Assembly (NCBI GenBank): GCA_945888065.1
Contig: CAMCZU010000001.1
Coordinates: forward strand, 1 to 64,000
Length of the DNA: 64,000 nucleotides
From: Rickettsia typhi
GTDB lineage: Bacteria > Pseudomonadota > Alphaproteobacteria > WRAU01 > Hepatincolaceae
Direction of reading: 5' to 3'
Under the pieces are notes generated by a model. That model worked only from the letters and a program-made list of their open reading frames with translations, was not told the origin of the DNA and made no database searches. Position 1 is the first letter of the stretch; each line of letters begins with the position of its first letter. Positions 1-12,780 of this stretch are shown here, piece after piece. The translations under genes were made by a program, and so were the position numbers.

Positions 1-277
1 TTTTAAATTCTACAGAGTTTATATATTTACCTCTGTGGATACTAAATAATATAGGTATATTACATTTTATAGGAATGTTCCAATCTTTTATGTTAATATT
101 CGGTATATAAAACATTGAGCTACAAGATGTATAGGAAAAATCGTGAATAAAAGAACATTCAACCCTATTTGCAAAATGAAAAATCAAATAATATGCTAAA
201 AATGACCCAAAAGAAATAGGAAAAATAGCAAATTTATATAAATTATTTTTATTTAATTGCTCTTCAATATAGTTTCT
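1..277 (-). CDS. Partial ORF running off the left edge; no ATG/GTG/TTG near its 5' end (ATT at 266-268 is a candidate start); possibly a membrane protein (ComEC-like N-terminus is only a guess)
   Basis: Minus-strand frame open from an in-frame TAA at 278-280 to base 1; reads RNYIEEQLNKNNLYKFAIFPISFGSFLAYYLIFHFANRVECSF...; not in the supplied ORF track. Confidence 0.35.
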
Positions 278-318
278 TTAAATAAAAATATTATTGCATA
301 TAATAATAAAATATTAAA

Positions 319-354
319 AAGCAAAAAGCTATTAAAAATAATAGCTTTTTGCTT
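319..354. terminator. Perfect 16-bp hairpin terminator
   Basis: AAGCAAAAAGCTATTA / AAAA loop / TAATAGCTTTTTGCTT, immediately 3' of the 380..1540 minus-strand gene. Confidence 0.8.
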
Positions 355-379
355 ATATAATTATATTAAAAGCTTAATA

Positions 380-1540
380 TTAATTTAAATTTAAAAAAAT
401 TTCTACTTTAGAAACATTAAAATCATTTCCTGAAATATTTTGTAAAATAAAATTAAATCCTTCATTAATAGTTCTATCACCCAGTGGCACTACAAAATTA
501 AAATCACAAGGTTTATTTGTATCCCCTACTTTTTTACTTGCATAATCACTATCTAAAAGTGAGTTAGCTTTAGATACCAAAGATAAAGAAAGCTCTTTAA
601 TATCATTAGATGATGCCATATCAAAACTACCAAAAACACGCACCTTTATATTTAGTGAAGCTAAGCTAATTTTTGGTAATAAATCATTTGATGTAAGCTC
701 AACATCAAATGGCACAAAAGCATTTGCTATTGAACTAAAATATTGCCTAAAATTAGTTCCATCGATATTTTTAAATACTACACTTGCATCTCCTTGATTT
801 AAAAGCTCAGAAAAAGAAAATGTATTAAAATTTAAACTTTGCGTATTTTGTATAAAAATATTATCTAAAGGAGAACAAATTAATTTATCAAACCTAGCTA
901 TTGATGCAATTTTAGCATTTTTTAACTTAAATAAGCTAATAACTCCAAAATTATCACCCCTTGTCTCTGTAGCTCCGCTTAGAGTTGTGCTAGCATTGTG
1001 AATATGCGCTCCTGCTACACCTGTTATATTACGAGTGCAATTGGTTGTTTGAGAATTTCTATGGGTATCTAAAGCATCACTCCCACCTCCACCTGTAGAA
1101 TTATTTCTATATCCTTCTATATAAGTATGTTCATGACTCATATCATGAGAGTGCTCTCCGCCTTGTGCAATAGAAGTAGAAGCAGAAACCCCATTTACAC
1201 TAGTTGCAAAATTTTGTAATTCTTTATATATAATTTTGCTTCCAATGTGGCGTTTTGTTCTATTTTGCACATCTGGCAAGTAAAACATATTGTTGTCATT
1301 AGTATTTCCATTTTCACCAAATACTCCAAAAGCTTCTGCAAACTCACTTTTATTAAATTTTCTTCTCTCTCCTAAGCTTCCATCTACATTAATAATGTAG
1401 GCGCTATACCAACCCTTAGCTTCTAAACTTGGTAATTCTAATACACTTCCCATATATTCTATTGTTGCTCCAATAAATACATTATCTAAAGCTAAATCAT
1501 TAACTTTTATATTATTATTTATGTTGTTATTATTTGTCAT
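380..1540 (-). CDS. Phage tail-collar domain protein with additional C-terminal domain
   Basis: Collar-like N-terminal pattern (GATIEYMGS...GWYSAYIINVDGSLGERRKFNKSEFAEAFGVFGEN...FYLPDVQNRTKRHIG), His motifs HSHDMSHEH and HIH, and ETRGDNFGVISLFKL resembling the end of tail-fibre collar domains. Confidence 0.7.
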   Translation of the reverse strand: MTNNNNINNNIKVNDLALDNVFIGATIEYMGSVLELPSLEAKGWYSAYIINVDGSLGERRKFNKSEFAEAFGVFGENGNTNDNNMFYLPDVQNRTKRHIGSKIIYKELQNFATSVNGVSASTSIAQGGEHSHDMSHEHTYIEGYRNNSTGGGGSDALDTHRNSQTTNCTRNITGVAGAHIHNASTTLSGATETRGDNFGVISLFKLKNAKIASIARFDKLICSPLDNIFIQNTQSLNFNTFSFSELLNQGDASVVFKNIDGTNFRQYFSSIANAFVPFDVELTSNDLLPKISLASLNIKVRVFGSFDMASSNDIKELSLSLVSKANSLLDSDYASKKVGDTNKPCDFNFVVPLGDRTINEGFNFILQNISGNDFNVSKVEIFLNLN

Positions 1541-1767
1541 CTCTCTTATCCACCTTATATTTTAGCTTAATTAAATGTTATTTGATATTAAGTAATTTTA
1601 TGCTCTACACATAATTTATACTTAACAAACATAATTATACATTTAAAACATAAAAATGTCAAGCACTTTTGTATTAACTTATTTGACAACTAAAAATTTT
1701 AATTGTAATATTGAATAACTAAATGTTTTTAATTAAAGTGCAATAAAAAATTAAGGTTGCAAAAAAA

Positions 1768-2643
1768 ATGAATTTTAAAAAAGTGTTATTTATATTTATT
1801 TTGAGTATTTATGTATTTAATACCAATGTTTTATATTCTCAAGAAACAACAAATACAACAATAAATAATAATTCACAAAATGAAATAACTATTAATGGAG
1901 TTAAATATGCTCCTATTACAACTCCTTCAAACTCAACCAATACTGCTTCTACCACCACCCCTGTTGATACTTCAACACAAAAGCAAAGCACTCCTAACTT
2001 AGCTATTGATGATTTAATTGTAGGCGGATATGTATCTGCTGGATACCTTTTTAATTTAGGTTCTACATATAAATCTAGCATTACATTTTATAAATATAAA
2101 GACCCCAATTATTATGGTCCAAGTGATTCAAGAGAAGAAGAGTTAAATACAGATTCTTCAAATGGCAATGCTTTTTATGTAAAAGTTGGTTATCAAAGCA
2201 TTATGGCTGGGGTTGAAGTTGAACTTAAAAGCACATCTGATTTAAGTAATACTTTTGAATCTCAAATAGATCCAAAATATAATGTTAGAGTTTACAATTA
2301 TTCTCCAGAATTTGGTTTTAATTTTTATTTAGATTTTTTAAGCTCAAAACAATATCTGTTAGCTCCTGTTTTTGGGGTTTCCACTGCTAAATTTGCTACT
2401 CAAACACTATCAGATGGAAAAGTGTATAAAGATAATTATTTTCCAAATTTCGGTATAAAATATGGTATTTTATACAGGCAATTTGTATATAAAAATTTTG
2501 GCTTTGAAGCTTCTTGGTATGGAATGTCTAGATTTAGCAACCATAAAATTGAAGGATGGGATTACATATCTGAAGGACATCACAAATTAATAACTAACTT
2601 TCATAATTCTGAACTATCTATTGGCTTAGTTTATGATTTTTAA
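1768..2643 (+). CDS. Predicted outer-membrane beta-barrel protein with T/S/N-rich linker
   Basis: Signal peptide MNFKKVLFIFILSIYVFNTNVLYSQ, low-complexity linker, alternating aromatic strands, C-terminal ...GLVYDF. Confidence 0.6.
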   Translation: MNFKKVLFIFILSIYVFNTNVLYSQETTNTTINNNSQNEITINGVKYAPITTPSNSTNTASTTTPVDTSTQKQSTPNLAIDDLIVGGYVSAGYLFNLGSTYKSSITFYKYKDPNYYGPSDSREEELNTDSSNGNAFYVKVGYQSIMAGVEVELKSTSDLSNTFESQIDPKYNVRVYNYSPEFGFNFYLDFLSSKQYLLAPVFGVSTAKFATQTLSDGKVYKDNYFPNFGIKYGILYRQFVYKNFGFEASWYGMSRFSNHKIEGWDYISEGHHKLITNFHNSELSIGLVYDF

Positions 2644-2655
2644 ATTATAACAATT

Positions 2656-2693
2656 ATAAAGCTAGATAATTAAAACATATTATCTAGCTTTAT
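2656..2693. terminator. Perfect 15-bp hairpin terminator
   Basis: Stem 2656-2670 / 2679-2693 around ...AAAGCTAGATAAT-taaaacat-ATTATCTAGCTTT... Confidence 0.8.
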
Positions 2694-2724
2694 TTTGCTT
2701 AAAATTAAGCTTATAATAGTATTT

Positions 2725-3654
2725 ATGAAAGCACATAATTTTTTTGCAAAAATTTTTGATAAAATTTTAAATATTGTTGGCTATAAATACTATTTATTTA
2801 TTCCTAAAAATACTATTTTTACAAATAATCCACCTCCTCATATTATAAATAATCTTAAAGCTAATTTAAATACCCCAGATATTAAACTTATTAATAGTAT
2901 TTTATTACTTAACACAATTGATAAAAAAATTATTAAACTTAAAGATTTATCTATTTATTCTAAATTTTATAAATTATCTATTTTTACAAAAATTTATCTT
3001 AAAATTAAATACAAATTACCTAAAAATGTTAAGCTATTAGATGAAGTGTTTAAGCACCATAATGGTTTAAAATTTTTAAGCTCCACTATTTTAAAATCTC
3101 TTGCAAATAAATCTTGTATAACCGCAGGTGCAAGTTGGGGCGATAGCCCCCTTATTTTCAGCAAATATTGCTCCCAAGTTTATGCTTTTGAACCCTCAGA
3201 TGAATTTTACACAATGCTAGTAAATGTAATTGCTAAAAATAGTTTAACAGATAAAATTTCTCCATATAAAAAAGCTTTATTTAATGCTAACACAGATGTT
3301 TTTTTAAGAAATGATATACAATATAACCTAGGCCATTATTTAGAGTTTAGCAAAAATCCTTATAATCAATCAATTTCTACCACAACTATAGATAGATTTA
3401 TACAAAATAACAATATAACAAACTTAGGGCTACTTCATTTAGATATAGAAGGAGCAGAATATAATGCAATTGAAGGTGCAATAGATACAATAAAAAAGTT
3501 TAAACCAATTTTGCTAATTTCTATTTACCATAATGAAAAAGATTTTTTTACAATTAAACCTCTAATAGAAAGCTTAAATTTAGGCTACAAATTTAAAATT
3601 AAAAAGCTTTCAAGAATTCGCTTAGAGGTAATGCTTATTTGCTATTTTGATTAA
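2725..3654 (+). CDS. FkbM family methyltransferase
   Basis: ITAGASWGDSPLIFSKYCSQVYAFEPS ... TTTIDRFIQNN...LLHLDIEGAEYNAIEGA typical of FkbM; ATG at 2725 preferred over TTG at 2695, which lies next to the terminator hairpin. Confidence 0.8.
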   Translation: MKAHNFFAKIFDKILNIVGYKYYLFIPKNTIFTNNPPPHIINNLKANLNTPDIKLINSILLLNTIDKKIIKLKDLSIYSKFYKLSIFTKIYLKIKYKLPKNVKLLDEVFKHHNGLKFLSSTILKSLANKSCITAGASWGDSPLIFSKYCSQVYAFEPSDEFYTMLVNVIAKNSLTDKISPYKKALFNANTDVFLRNDIQYNLGHYLEFSKNPYNQSISTTTIDRFIQNNNITNLGLLHLDIEGAEYNAIEGAIDTIKKFKPILLISIYHNEKDFFTIKPLIESLNLGYKFKIKKLSRIRLEVMLICYFD

Positions 3655-3675
3655 TAAATTATAAAAAAATTCAAT

Positions 3676-3714
3676 AAAAAAAGCCCTTTAAAACCAAAGT
3701 TAAAGAGCCTTTTG
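3676..3714. terminator. Imperfect hairpin terminator between convergent genes
   Basis: AAAAGCCCTTTAA ... TTAAAGAGCCTTTT with small internal loop. Confidence 0.5.
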
Positions 3715-3748
3715 TATAAAAGATAACATATAACTACTTTGTTTTAAT

Positions 3749-5323
3749 TTACTTTAAATAGCTAGTTTTTACATAGTTTTGAGCTATTTTTGTAAATTCT
3801 TCTACTTGATTATCTATCCAAGATACATCTTTCTTTAATAATTTAGCCATATATATAGCAACCTCTTTAGCAATTAATATACACACTTGTGGATCTAAAA
3901 ACAAAAGCCTAATTCTACGAGCTAACACATCATCTAAACTTAAAGCTTGTTCATACTCAATTGCATACCTTACTTGTGCATAATTATAAACATATTTAGA
4001 ACTTAAAAGCCTATCAAAATCTTCTTCATAGCTTTGTAAAATTTTATATGCCGATCCATAAAATCTAAATTCAGATGGAATACTATATTGCTCTGCCTTG
4101 CTTAAGTAATTATGAATTTTAATTTCAGTTGTTTTACTTTTTGCATTTTGTAATAAATTAGTTTGACTTATAATATTATCTACTAATTTTTCACAAATTC
4201 TTCTGTATGAAGTCCATTTTCCACCAACTAAAGAAATTAAATTAGAAGAAGAAATTTCTATATGCTCTTCCCTAGAAATAGAAGAAGTAGAAGATTTATT
4301 TTGCTTTATTAAAGGCCTAATACCTGCATATACTGCCATAATATCTTCTTTTTTTATCTTTTTTTCTAAATAAGCATTCAAATTATCTATAATAAAATCT
4401 ACCTCAACTTGTTGTGCTTTAGGCTCAATAGATGGATTTTCTACAGGGGTATCTGTAGTTCCTACAATAATAAAATCGTGCCAAGGAACAGAAAATAAAA
4501 CTCTACCATCTGATGTTTTTGGAACTAAAAGAGATTGCTGTGTATTAAATAAATCTTTATGAAACATCAAATGCACCCCTTGAGATGGTTGCACTATTTT
4601 TGCTACATTTTTATCATCTAACAATCTTACAGAATCCGAAAAAATTCCTGTAGCATTAATTACACATTTAGTATTTATTTTGTATGTTTGATTTGTTTGA
4701 GTATCTGTAAACTCTACCTGATTTATTTTTCCATCACTATCTTTATTAAAAGCTACAACTTTTGCATAATTTAAACAAAACGCACCCTCTTCAATAGCAG
4801 AATTACTTAATTCTAAAGCTAATCTTGCATCATCAAAGGTTGCATCCCAATAAACAATACCACCAACTAAACCATCTTTTTTTACATTTGGATATTTTTC
4901 AATTAAGCTAGCTTTAGAAATTGTATAAGAACAATGTCCTTTTGGAAATTTAGCTAAGGTATCATATAAAAATAAACCTGCTCTATAAAATGCTAAATCA
5001 ACATAACTATAGCAAGGAATTATAAATTCGCACCAACTAGCTAAATGAGGTGCATTTTTTAATAATAACCCCCTCTCTCTTAGAGAATCCATAACTAAAT
5101 GAAAATGAAACTGCTCTAAATAACGAACTCCGCCGTGTAATAACTTAGTAGAACGAGAAGAAGTTCCTTTAGCAAAATCAAAGCTTTCTAATAATAATGT
5201 TTTATACCCACGAGATGCACAATCCAAAGCACTACCAACTCCAACTGAACCACCGCCTATAATGACTACATCAAAATTATTATCTTTTTGTATTGTTTGT
5301 AAAACTTCTTCTCTTTTTAACAT
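3749..5323 (-). CDS. glpD: FAD-dependent glycerol-3-phosphate dehydrogenase
   Basis: Rossmann motif VVIIGGGSVGVGSALDCASRG, GTSSRSTKLLHGGVRYLEQ; next to glpK and glpF. Confidence 0.93.
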   Translation of the reverse strand: MLKREEVLQTIQKDNNFDVVIIGGGSVGVGSALDCASRGYKTLLLESFDFAKGTSSRSTKLLHGGVRYLEQFHFHLVMDSLRERGLLLKNAPHLASWCEFIIPCYSYVDLAFYRAGLFLYDTLAKFPKGHCSYTISKASLIEKYPNVKKDGLVGGIVYWDATFDDARLALELSNSAIEEGAFCLNYAKVVAFNKDSDGKINQVEFTDTQTNQTYKINTKCVINATGIFSDSVRLLDDKNVAKIVQPSQGVHLMFHKDLFNTQQSLLVPKTSDGRVLFSVPWHDFIIVGTTDTPVENPSIEPKAQQVEVDFIIDNLNAYLEKKIKKEDIMAVYAGIRPLIKQNKSSTSSISREEHIEISSSNLISLVGGKWTSYRRICEKLVDNIISQTNLLQNAKSKTTEIKIHNYLSKAEQYSIPSEFRFYGSAYKILQSYEEDFDRLLSSKYVYNYAQVRYAIEYEQALSLDDVLARRIRLLFLDPQVCILIAKEVAIYMAKLLKKDVSWIDNQVEEFTKIAQNYVKTSYLK

Positions 5324-5378
5324 ATTTTTAACATATTTTTAACACACTCTTTTAAATTAAAACTTATTTATTATAAGA

Positions 5379-6884
<1,506 letters not shown>

Positions 6885-6915
6885 TTATAAAGATTTACTT
6901 ATCTTTATTCTTAAC

Positions 6916-7674
6916 CTATTTTTTTACATTACTTTTAATAAAGCAACCAATTGTCCAGTCATAAACAACTGCTCCTAATACTCCACCAACGATAGGAGCA
7001 ACAACAGGAACAATCCAAACTCCATTTTCAAAACCTGTATTTTTAAAACCAGCAACTAAGGCAAACAATCTAGGACCAAAATCACGAGCAGGATTAATTG
7101 CATATCCGTGCATTCCACCAAAAGATATTCCAATTGCCATTACTAAAAAACCTACAATAACAGGAGTTAAATTGCTAGGATTGTTAGATGTTTTATCTGT
7201 AATTGCTAAAATTACAAACACTAATAAAAATGTTCCTACTATTTGATCAACAAAACCAGCTAAAACATTTTTCACTGCAGGAAAAGTTGCAAACACACCA
7301 GCACTATGAGAAAAAGTAGGATCAAACTCAATCCATTTATAATAATAAACAGCAAATACAATCATTGCACCAACAAAAGCACCAATTATTTGAGATATAA
7401 TATAAGGTATTACATCTGCCCAAGGAAATCTTTTAGTAATAGCCATTGCTAAAGTTACCGCAGGATTCAAATGTGCACCAGAAATTGAAGCAACATAACA
7501 ACCAAACATCACACCAAAACCCCAACCCAATACAATATTTGTATAACCACCATTCACAATTGTAGATGAAGGAGTAGCAAACACTACAACCATAGCTACA
7601 ACACCACAACCAAATAAAATTAATACCGCTGTTCCTAATATTTCAGAAACATATTTTTGCATACTAGAATACAT
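6916..7674 (-). CDS. glpF: Glycerol uptake facilitator (aquaglyceroporin, MIP family)
   Basis: Two NPA motifs SGAHLNPAVTLAM and GYAINPARDFGPR; six hydrophobic segments. Confidence 0.93.
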   Translation of the reverse strand: MYSSMQKYVSEILGTAVLILFGCGVVAMVVVFATPSSTIVNGGYTNIVLGWGFGVMFGCYVASISGAHLNPAVTLAMAITKRFPWADVIPYIISQIIGAFVGAMIVFAVYYYKWIEFDPTFSHSAGVFATFPAVKNVLAGFVDQIVGTFLLVFVILAITDKTSNNPSNLTPVIVGFLVMAIGISFGGMHGYAINPARDFGPRLFALVAGFKNTGFENGVWIVPVVAPIVGGVLGAVVYDWTIGCFIKSNVKK

Positions 7675-7781
7675 AATAAAAACTCCTTAGTTAATTATTT
7701 TAATAAATTAAATTATTTACTATCTTAATAAGCATTTTTAAGAATGTCAACATATAAAACATTTTATCACAAAAGGTAAAG

Positions 7782-8195
7782 CTATTTATATAATACAATA
7801 TTAGATGAATTAATCAATGAATTATAAAAATGAACCTTATTAATATAAAAGCTATGCTTGATATTATTAGATTCATTTTTTAATAATTCTTCGTATTTGT
7901 TTATTAATTTGTTTATGCCAGATAAATCTAGGTTGTCTAAATCAAATAAATCTCCATCAATGCTAACAATGATTTCATTTTCAGATGATACAAACCTTCC
8001 TTGCTGAATAAAAAATCTTTTTTTTTCATTTCCTTCAAACACATAAATTGTTCCGCTTTTTAACACATAAGCAAAATATCTACCCATAGAAGAAATAGAA
8101 ATATCACCAAAAGCTCCTGGTAAAACAACCATTTCAACTGATTTACTATATAGAGTTTTGTCAAAAGATACTATTTTTAAATTTAAAGATGACAT
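7782..8195 (-). CDS. atpC: F1-ATPase epsilon subunit
   Basis: Position after atpD; LNLKIVSFDKTLYSKSVEMVVLPGAFGDISI. Confidence 0.88.
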   Translation of the reverse strand: MSSLNLKIVSFDKTLYSKSVEMVVLPGAFGDISISSMGRYFAYVLKSGTIYVFEGNEKKRFFIQQGRFVSSENEIIVSIDGDLFDLDNLDLSGINKLINKYEELLKNESNNIKHSFYINKVHFYNSLINSSNIVLYK

Positions 8196-8215
8196 AAATT
8201 TGCTACCTATTATTT

Positions 8216-9652
<1,437 letters not shown>

Positions 9653-9665
9653 TTAACCTTAATTT

Positions 9666-10553
9666 TTATACAGATTCAGACCCAGAAATGATTTCTATCA
9701 ATTCTTTTGTTATTAAACCTTGCCTTGTTCTATTATATTCTAATTTTAAATCTTTTTGTAATTGCTTACAATTTTCATTTGCTCCATCCATAGCATTAAG
9801 CCTAGCAGAATATTCGCTTAAAAAACTTAATGTTAATTTTTTATAAAGCACATAAGATAAAAAATTTGTTAAAAAATACTCAATATTATGTTGCAACCCT
9901 TTAAAGTCTGTAGCAACATAAGAATTTTTGTTTTCATTTGCTTGTAATGATAGCTTATGCAATAATTCTACCACATCTTCTAAGACTATTTTTTGCTCTA
10001 ATACAGAAATATTTTCTGTAGAAATAATTTTTATTCCATCTATATTGTTAGCATTTATTTGTTCAACAATAGCATCAACTAATATAGCAATATCATCAAA
10101 ATAAAATTTTTTAATGTCAGAAGAAATTCCTAAATTTATAACTTTATTATTTGATAATTTTTTAGAAAAATAACTTGCCTTATTTCCAATTGGTAAAAAA
10201 CAAGCTTGAGTGTATTGCAACAATTGTTTTTTTACTTCTTTAAATACATTTACATTATAACCACCACATAATCCTTTATCTGATGCAATAAAAATAATTA
10301 AAGGATTTTGTAAATCTTGTTTTTTTGTAAATAAAAAATTATACAAAATAGAATCTTGCAATTTAATATTATTATATAAATTAAACATAAAACCAAAAGT
10401 ATTTGCAGAAGATGTGTAATAATCTTTAGAATTATGCAATAAGTTTTTAATAACCCCTAAACGAGCTGTAGAAATAGCCTTCATTGAGTTTGTAATTTTT
10501 TCAATTACCCCAACATTGTTAATGCGTTTTTTTATGTCTTTTAAGTTTGCCAT
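9666..10553 (-). CDS. atpG: F1-ATPase gamma subunit
   Basis: MANLKDIKKRINNVGVIEKITNSMKAISTARL; SDKGLCGGYNVNVFK. Confidence 0.95.
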   Translation of the reverse strand: MANLKDIKKRINNVGVIEKITNSMKAISTARLGVIKNLLHNSKDYYTSSANTFGFMFNLYNNIKLQDSILYNFLFTKKQDLQNPLIIFIASDKGLCGGYNVNVFKEVKKQLLQYTQACFLPIGNKASYFSKKLSNNKVINLGISSDIKKFYFDDIAILVDAIVEQINANNIDGIKIISTENISVLEQKIVLEDVVELLHKLSLQANENKNSYVATDFKGLQHNIEYFLTNFLSYVLYKKLTLSFLSEYSARLNAMDGANENCKQLQKDLKLEYNRTRQGLITKELIEIISGSESV

Positions 10554-10566
10554 TATAAATTATTAC

Positions 10567-12117
10567 TTATTTATTTTCTAGTTGCTTTAAAAATTTTTTA
10601 TTAAACTGAGTTAAAAAATTGCTTATATTATCCATATCTTCTTTTGTCATATCTAGCTTTGTTTTAATGTTGTTTAATACATTTGCTAAATCAACTTTTG
10701 CTAGTTCTTGCATTTCTTTTTCGTATTCTTGAATATGAATCACATCTATTGCATCTAAAAATCCTTTTCCTACTGCAAACAAGCTTAAAACTTCTTCTTC
10801 TAATGATAAAGGCTTATATGGAGGTTGTTTTAAAATTTCTGTCCATCTTTTTCCTCTTTCTAGTAATTTTTTTGTTGATGCATCTAAATCTGAGGCAAAT
10901 TGACTAAATTTTAACATTTCTCTATATTGAGCTAACTCTAATTTAATAGGACCTGTCACTTTTTTCATTGCTTTAGTTTGTGCAGATGAACCAACACGAC
11001 TTACAGAAGTTCCAACATTTACTGCGGGTCTTATACCCTGAAAAAATAAATCTGTTTCTAAAAATATTTGTCCATCTGTAATAGATATAACATTAGTTGG
11101 AATATATGCTGTAATATCATTAGCTTGAGTTTCTATTACAGGAATTGCTGTTAAAGAACCGCCTCCTAGTTCATCTGACATTTTTGCTGCTCTTTCTAAA
11201 AGACGAGAATGTAAATAAAATACATCTCCTGGGTATGCTTCCCTTCCTGGTGGTCTTCTTAATAACAAAGAAACTTGACGATAAGCAACCGCTTGTTTAG
11301 ATAAATCATCATAAAACACAACACAATGCATAGAGTTATCTCTAAAATACTCTCCAATAGTTGCACCTACATAAGGAGCTAAATATTGCAAAGTAGCAGA
11401 ATCTGAAGCTGTAGCAGATACAACACAACTATATTCCATTGCACCCATTTGCTCTAATGTTTTTACCAAACGAACCACAGAAGATTGTTTTTGTCCGATT
11501 GCAACATATACACAAAACATTTTTTCAGAATCTTTAGTAGCTTTATCATTAATAGCTTTTTGATTTAAAATAGAATCTAAAATAAGAGTTGTTTTACCTG
11601 TTTGCCTATCTCCGATAATTAATTCTCTTTGACCACGACCTATTGGAATCAAAGAATCAATAGCTTTAATTCCAGTTTGAAATGGTTCACAAACACTTTT
11701 TCTTTCCATAATACCTGGAGCTTTAGTTTCTACAAACCCAAATTGTTTACAAGCTAAGTCTCCCTTACCATCTATTGGTTGCCCTAAAGCATTTACAACT
11801 CTACCTAATAACTCCTTACCTACAGGAACTTGTATTTGTTTGTGTAGCCTTTTTAAAGATTCACCACTTTGAATTTTTTCATCTTCACCTAAAATTAAAA
11901 TCCCTACATTATCTTCTTCTAAGTTAAAGCAAAGCCCTTGTGCACCACTTTGAAATTCAACCATTTCTCCAAAAGAAACACCTAAAAGCCCATAAGCTTT
12001 ACATACACCATCTCCAACAGATAACACAACCCCTGACTCTTCTAAATTTACATCCATATCCATTGCATCTAATTCTTGCTTTAACACTTCAGTTAAATTA
12101 GTTTTATCTTTAGCCAT
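10567..12117 (-). CDS. atpA: F1-ATPase alpha subunit
   Basis: [46 protein letters not shown]. Confidence 0.98.
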   Translation of the reverse strand: MAKDKTNLTEVLKQELDAMDMDVNLEESGVVLSVGDGVCKAYGLLGVSFGEMVEFQSGAQGLCFNLEEDNVGILILGEDEKIQSGESLKRLHKQIQVPVGKELLGRVVNALGQPIDGKGDLACKQFGFVETKAPGIMERKSVCEPFQTGIKAIDSLIPIGRGQRELIIGDRQTGKTTLILDSILNQKAINDKATKDSEKMFCVYVAIGQKQSSVVRLVKTLEQMGAMEYSCVVSATASDSATLQYLAPYVGATIGEYFRDNSMHCVVFYDDLSKQAVAYRQVSLLLRRPPGREAYPGDVFYLHSRLLERAAKMSDELGGGSLTAIPVIETQANDITAYIPTNVISITDGQIFLETDLFFQGIRPAVNVGTSVSRVGSSAQTKAMKKVTGPIKLELAQYREMLKFSQFASDLDASTKKLLERGKRWTEILKQPPYKPLSLEEEVLSLFAVGKGFLDAIDVIHIQEYEKEMQELAKVDLANVLNNIKTKLDMTKEDMDNISNFLTQFNKKFLKQLENK

Positions 12118-12118
12118 T

Positions 12119-12697
12119 TTAAATTTTACCCCTTAAATTGTGTTCTATTTTGCTTAATTTTGATTTTAAACTATCATCATATACTTTATCTTTAATATGA
12201 ATAATTAAACCGCCTAAAATACTTTCATCTATAATTTTTTCAATATAAAAATTACTTTTTAGTGTTTCTGTTAGTTTTTTTTCAATTTTATTTTGTTGAA
12301 GCTCTGATATTTCAATAGCAGAAATTAATTTAACCTTAATATAATCATTAAATTCATAAAAAATCTTATCCCAACTTAAACTTAAGTGCCTTAAAATTTT
12401 TAATTTATTAGATTTTAATAGCAACAACATAAAGTTTTTACATAAAGCTGATAATCCTACTTGATCTATAATAGATAGCAATACTTCTTTTTGCTTTATT
12501 TTAGGTAGCATATAAAATTTTTGCCCGTATTTGTCAAAATTTTCTTTAGACTTAGATGTATTAAAAACATCATTGAATAATTGTTGAACCTTTAACATAT
12601 CAATATTTACAACATCTAAAGAATTGCGTTCTTTAGCAGTTTCTAACAAAGCTTGTGAATATTTTTTTATATCTCTTTGTATATTAAGTGTTGTCAT
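12119..12697 (-). CDS. atpH: F1-ATPase delta subunit
   Basis: Size, operon position, C-terminal [32 protein letters not shown]. Confidence 0.9.
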   Translation of the reverse strand: MTTLNIQRDIKKYSQALLETAKERNSLDVVNIDMLKVQQLFNDVFNTSKSKENFDKYGQKFYMLPKIKQKEVLLSIIDQVGLSALCKNFMLLLLKSNKLKILRHLSLSWDKIFYEFNDYIKVKLISAIEISELQQNKIEKKLTETLKSNFYIEKIIDESILGGLIIHIKDKVYDDSLKSKLSKIEHNLRGKI

Positions 12698-12780
12698 TAT
12701 TTAATTGTTAGTTAATTAGATTTTTACTTCCTATAACATTATATATCAAATATTAAACTAAATACAAATTATTTTTTTAT

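Noticed and set aside
1839-2081. 80-aa minus-strand ORF inside the outer-membrane-like gene
   Set aside because: Fully antisense to a better-supported CDS with signal peptide; no recognisable motif.
10683-10907. 74-aa plus-strand ORF within atpA
   Set aside because: Antisense to a highly conserved gene; Leu/Phe-rich composition expected from AT-rich antisense reading.
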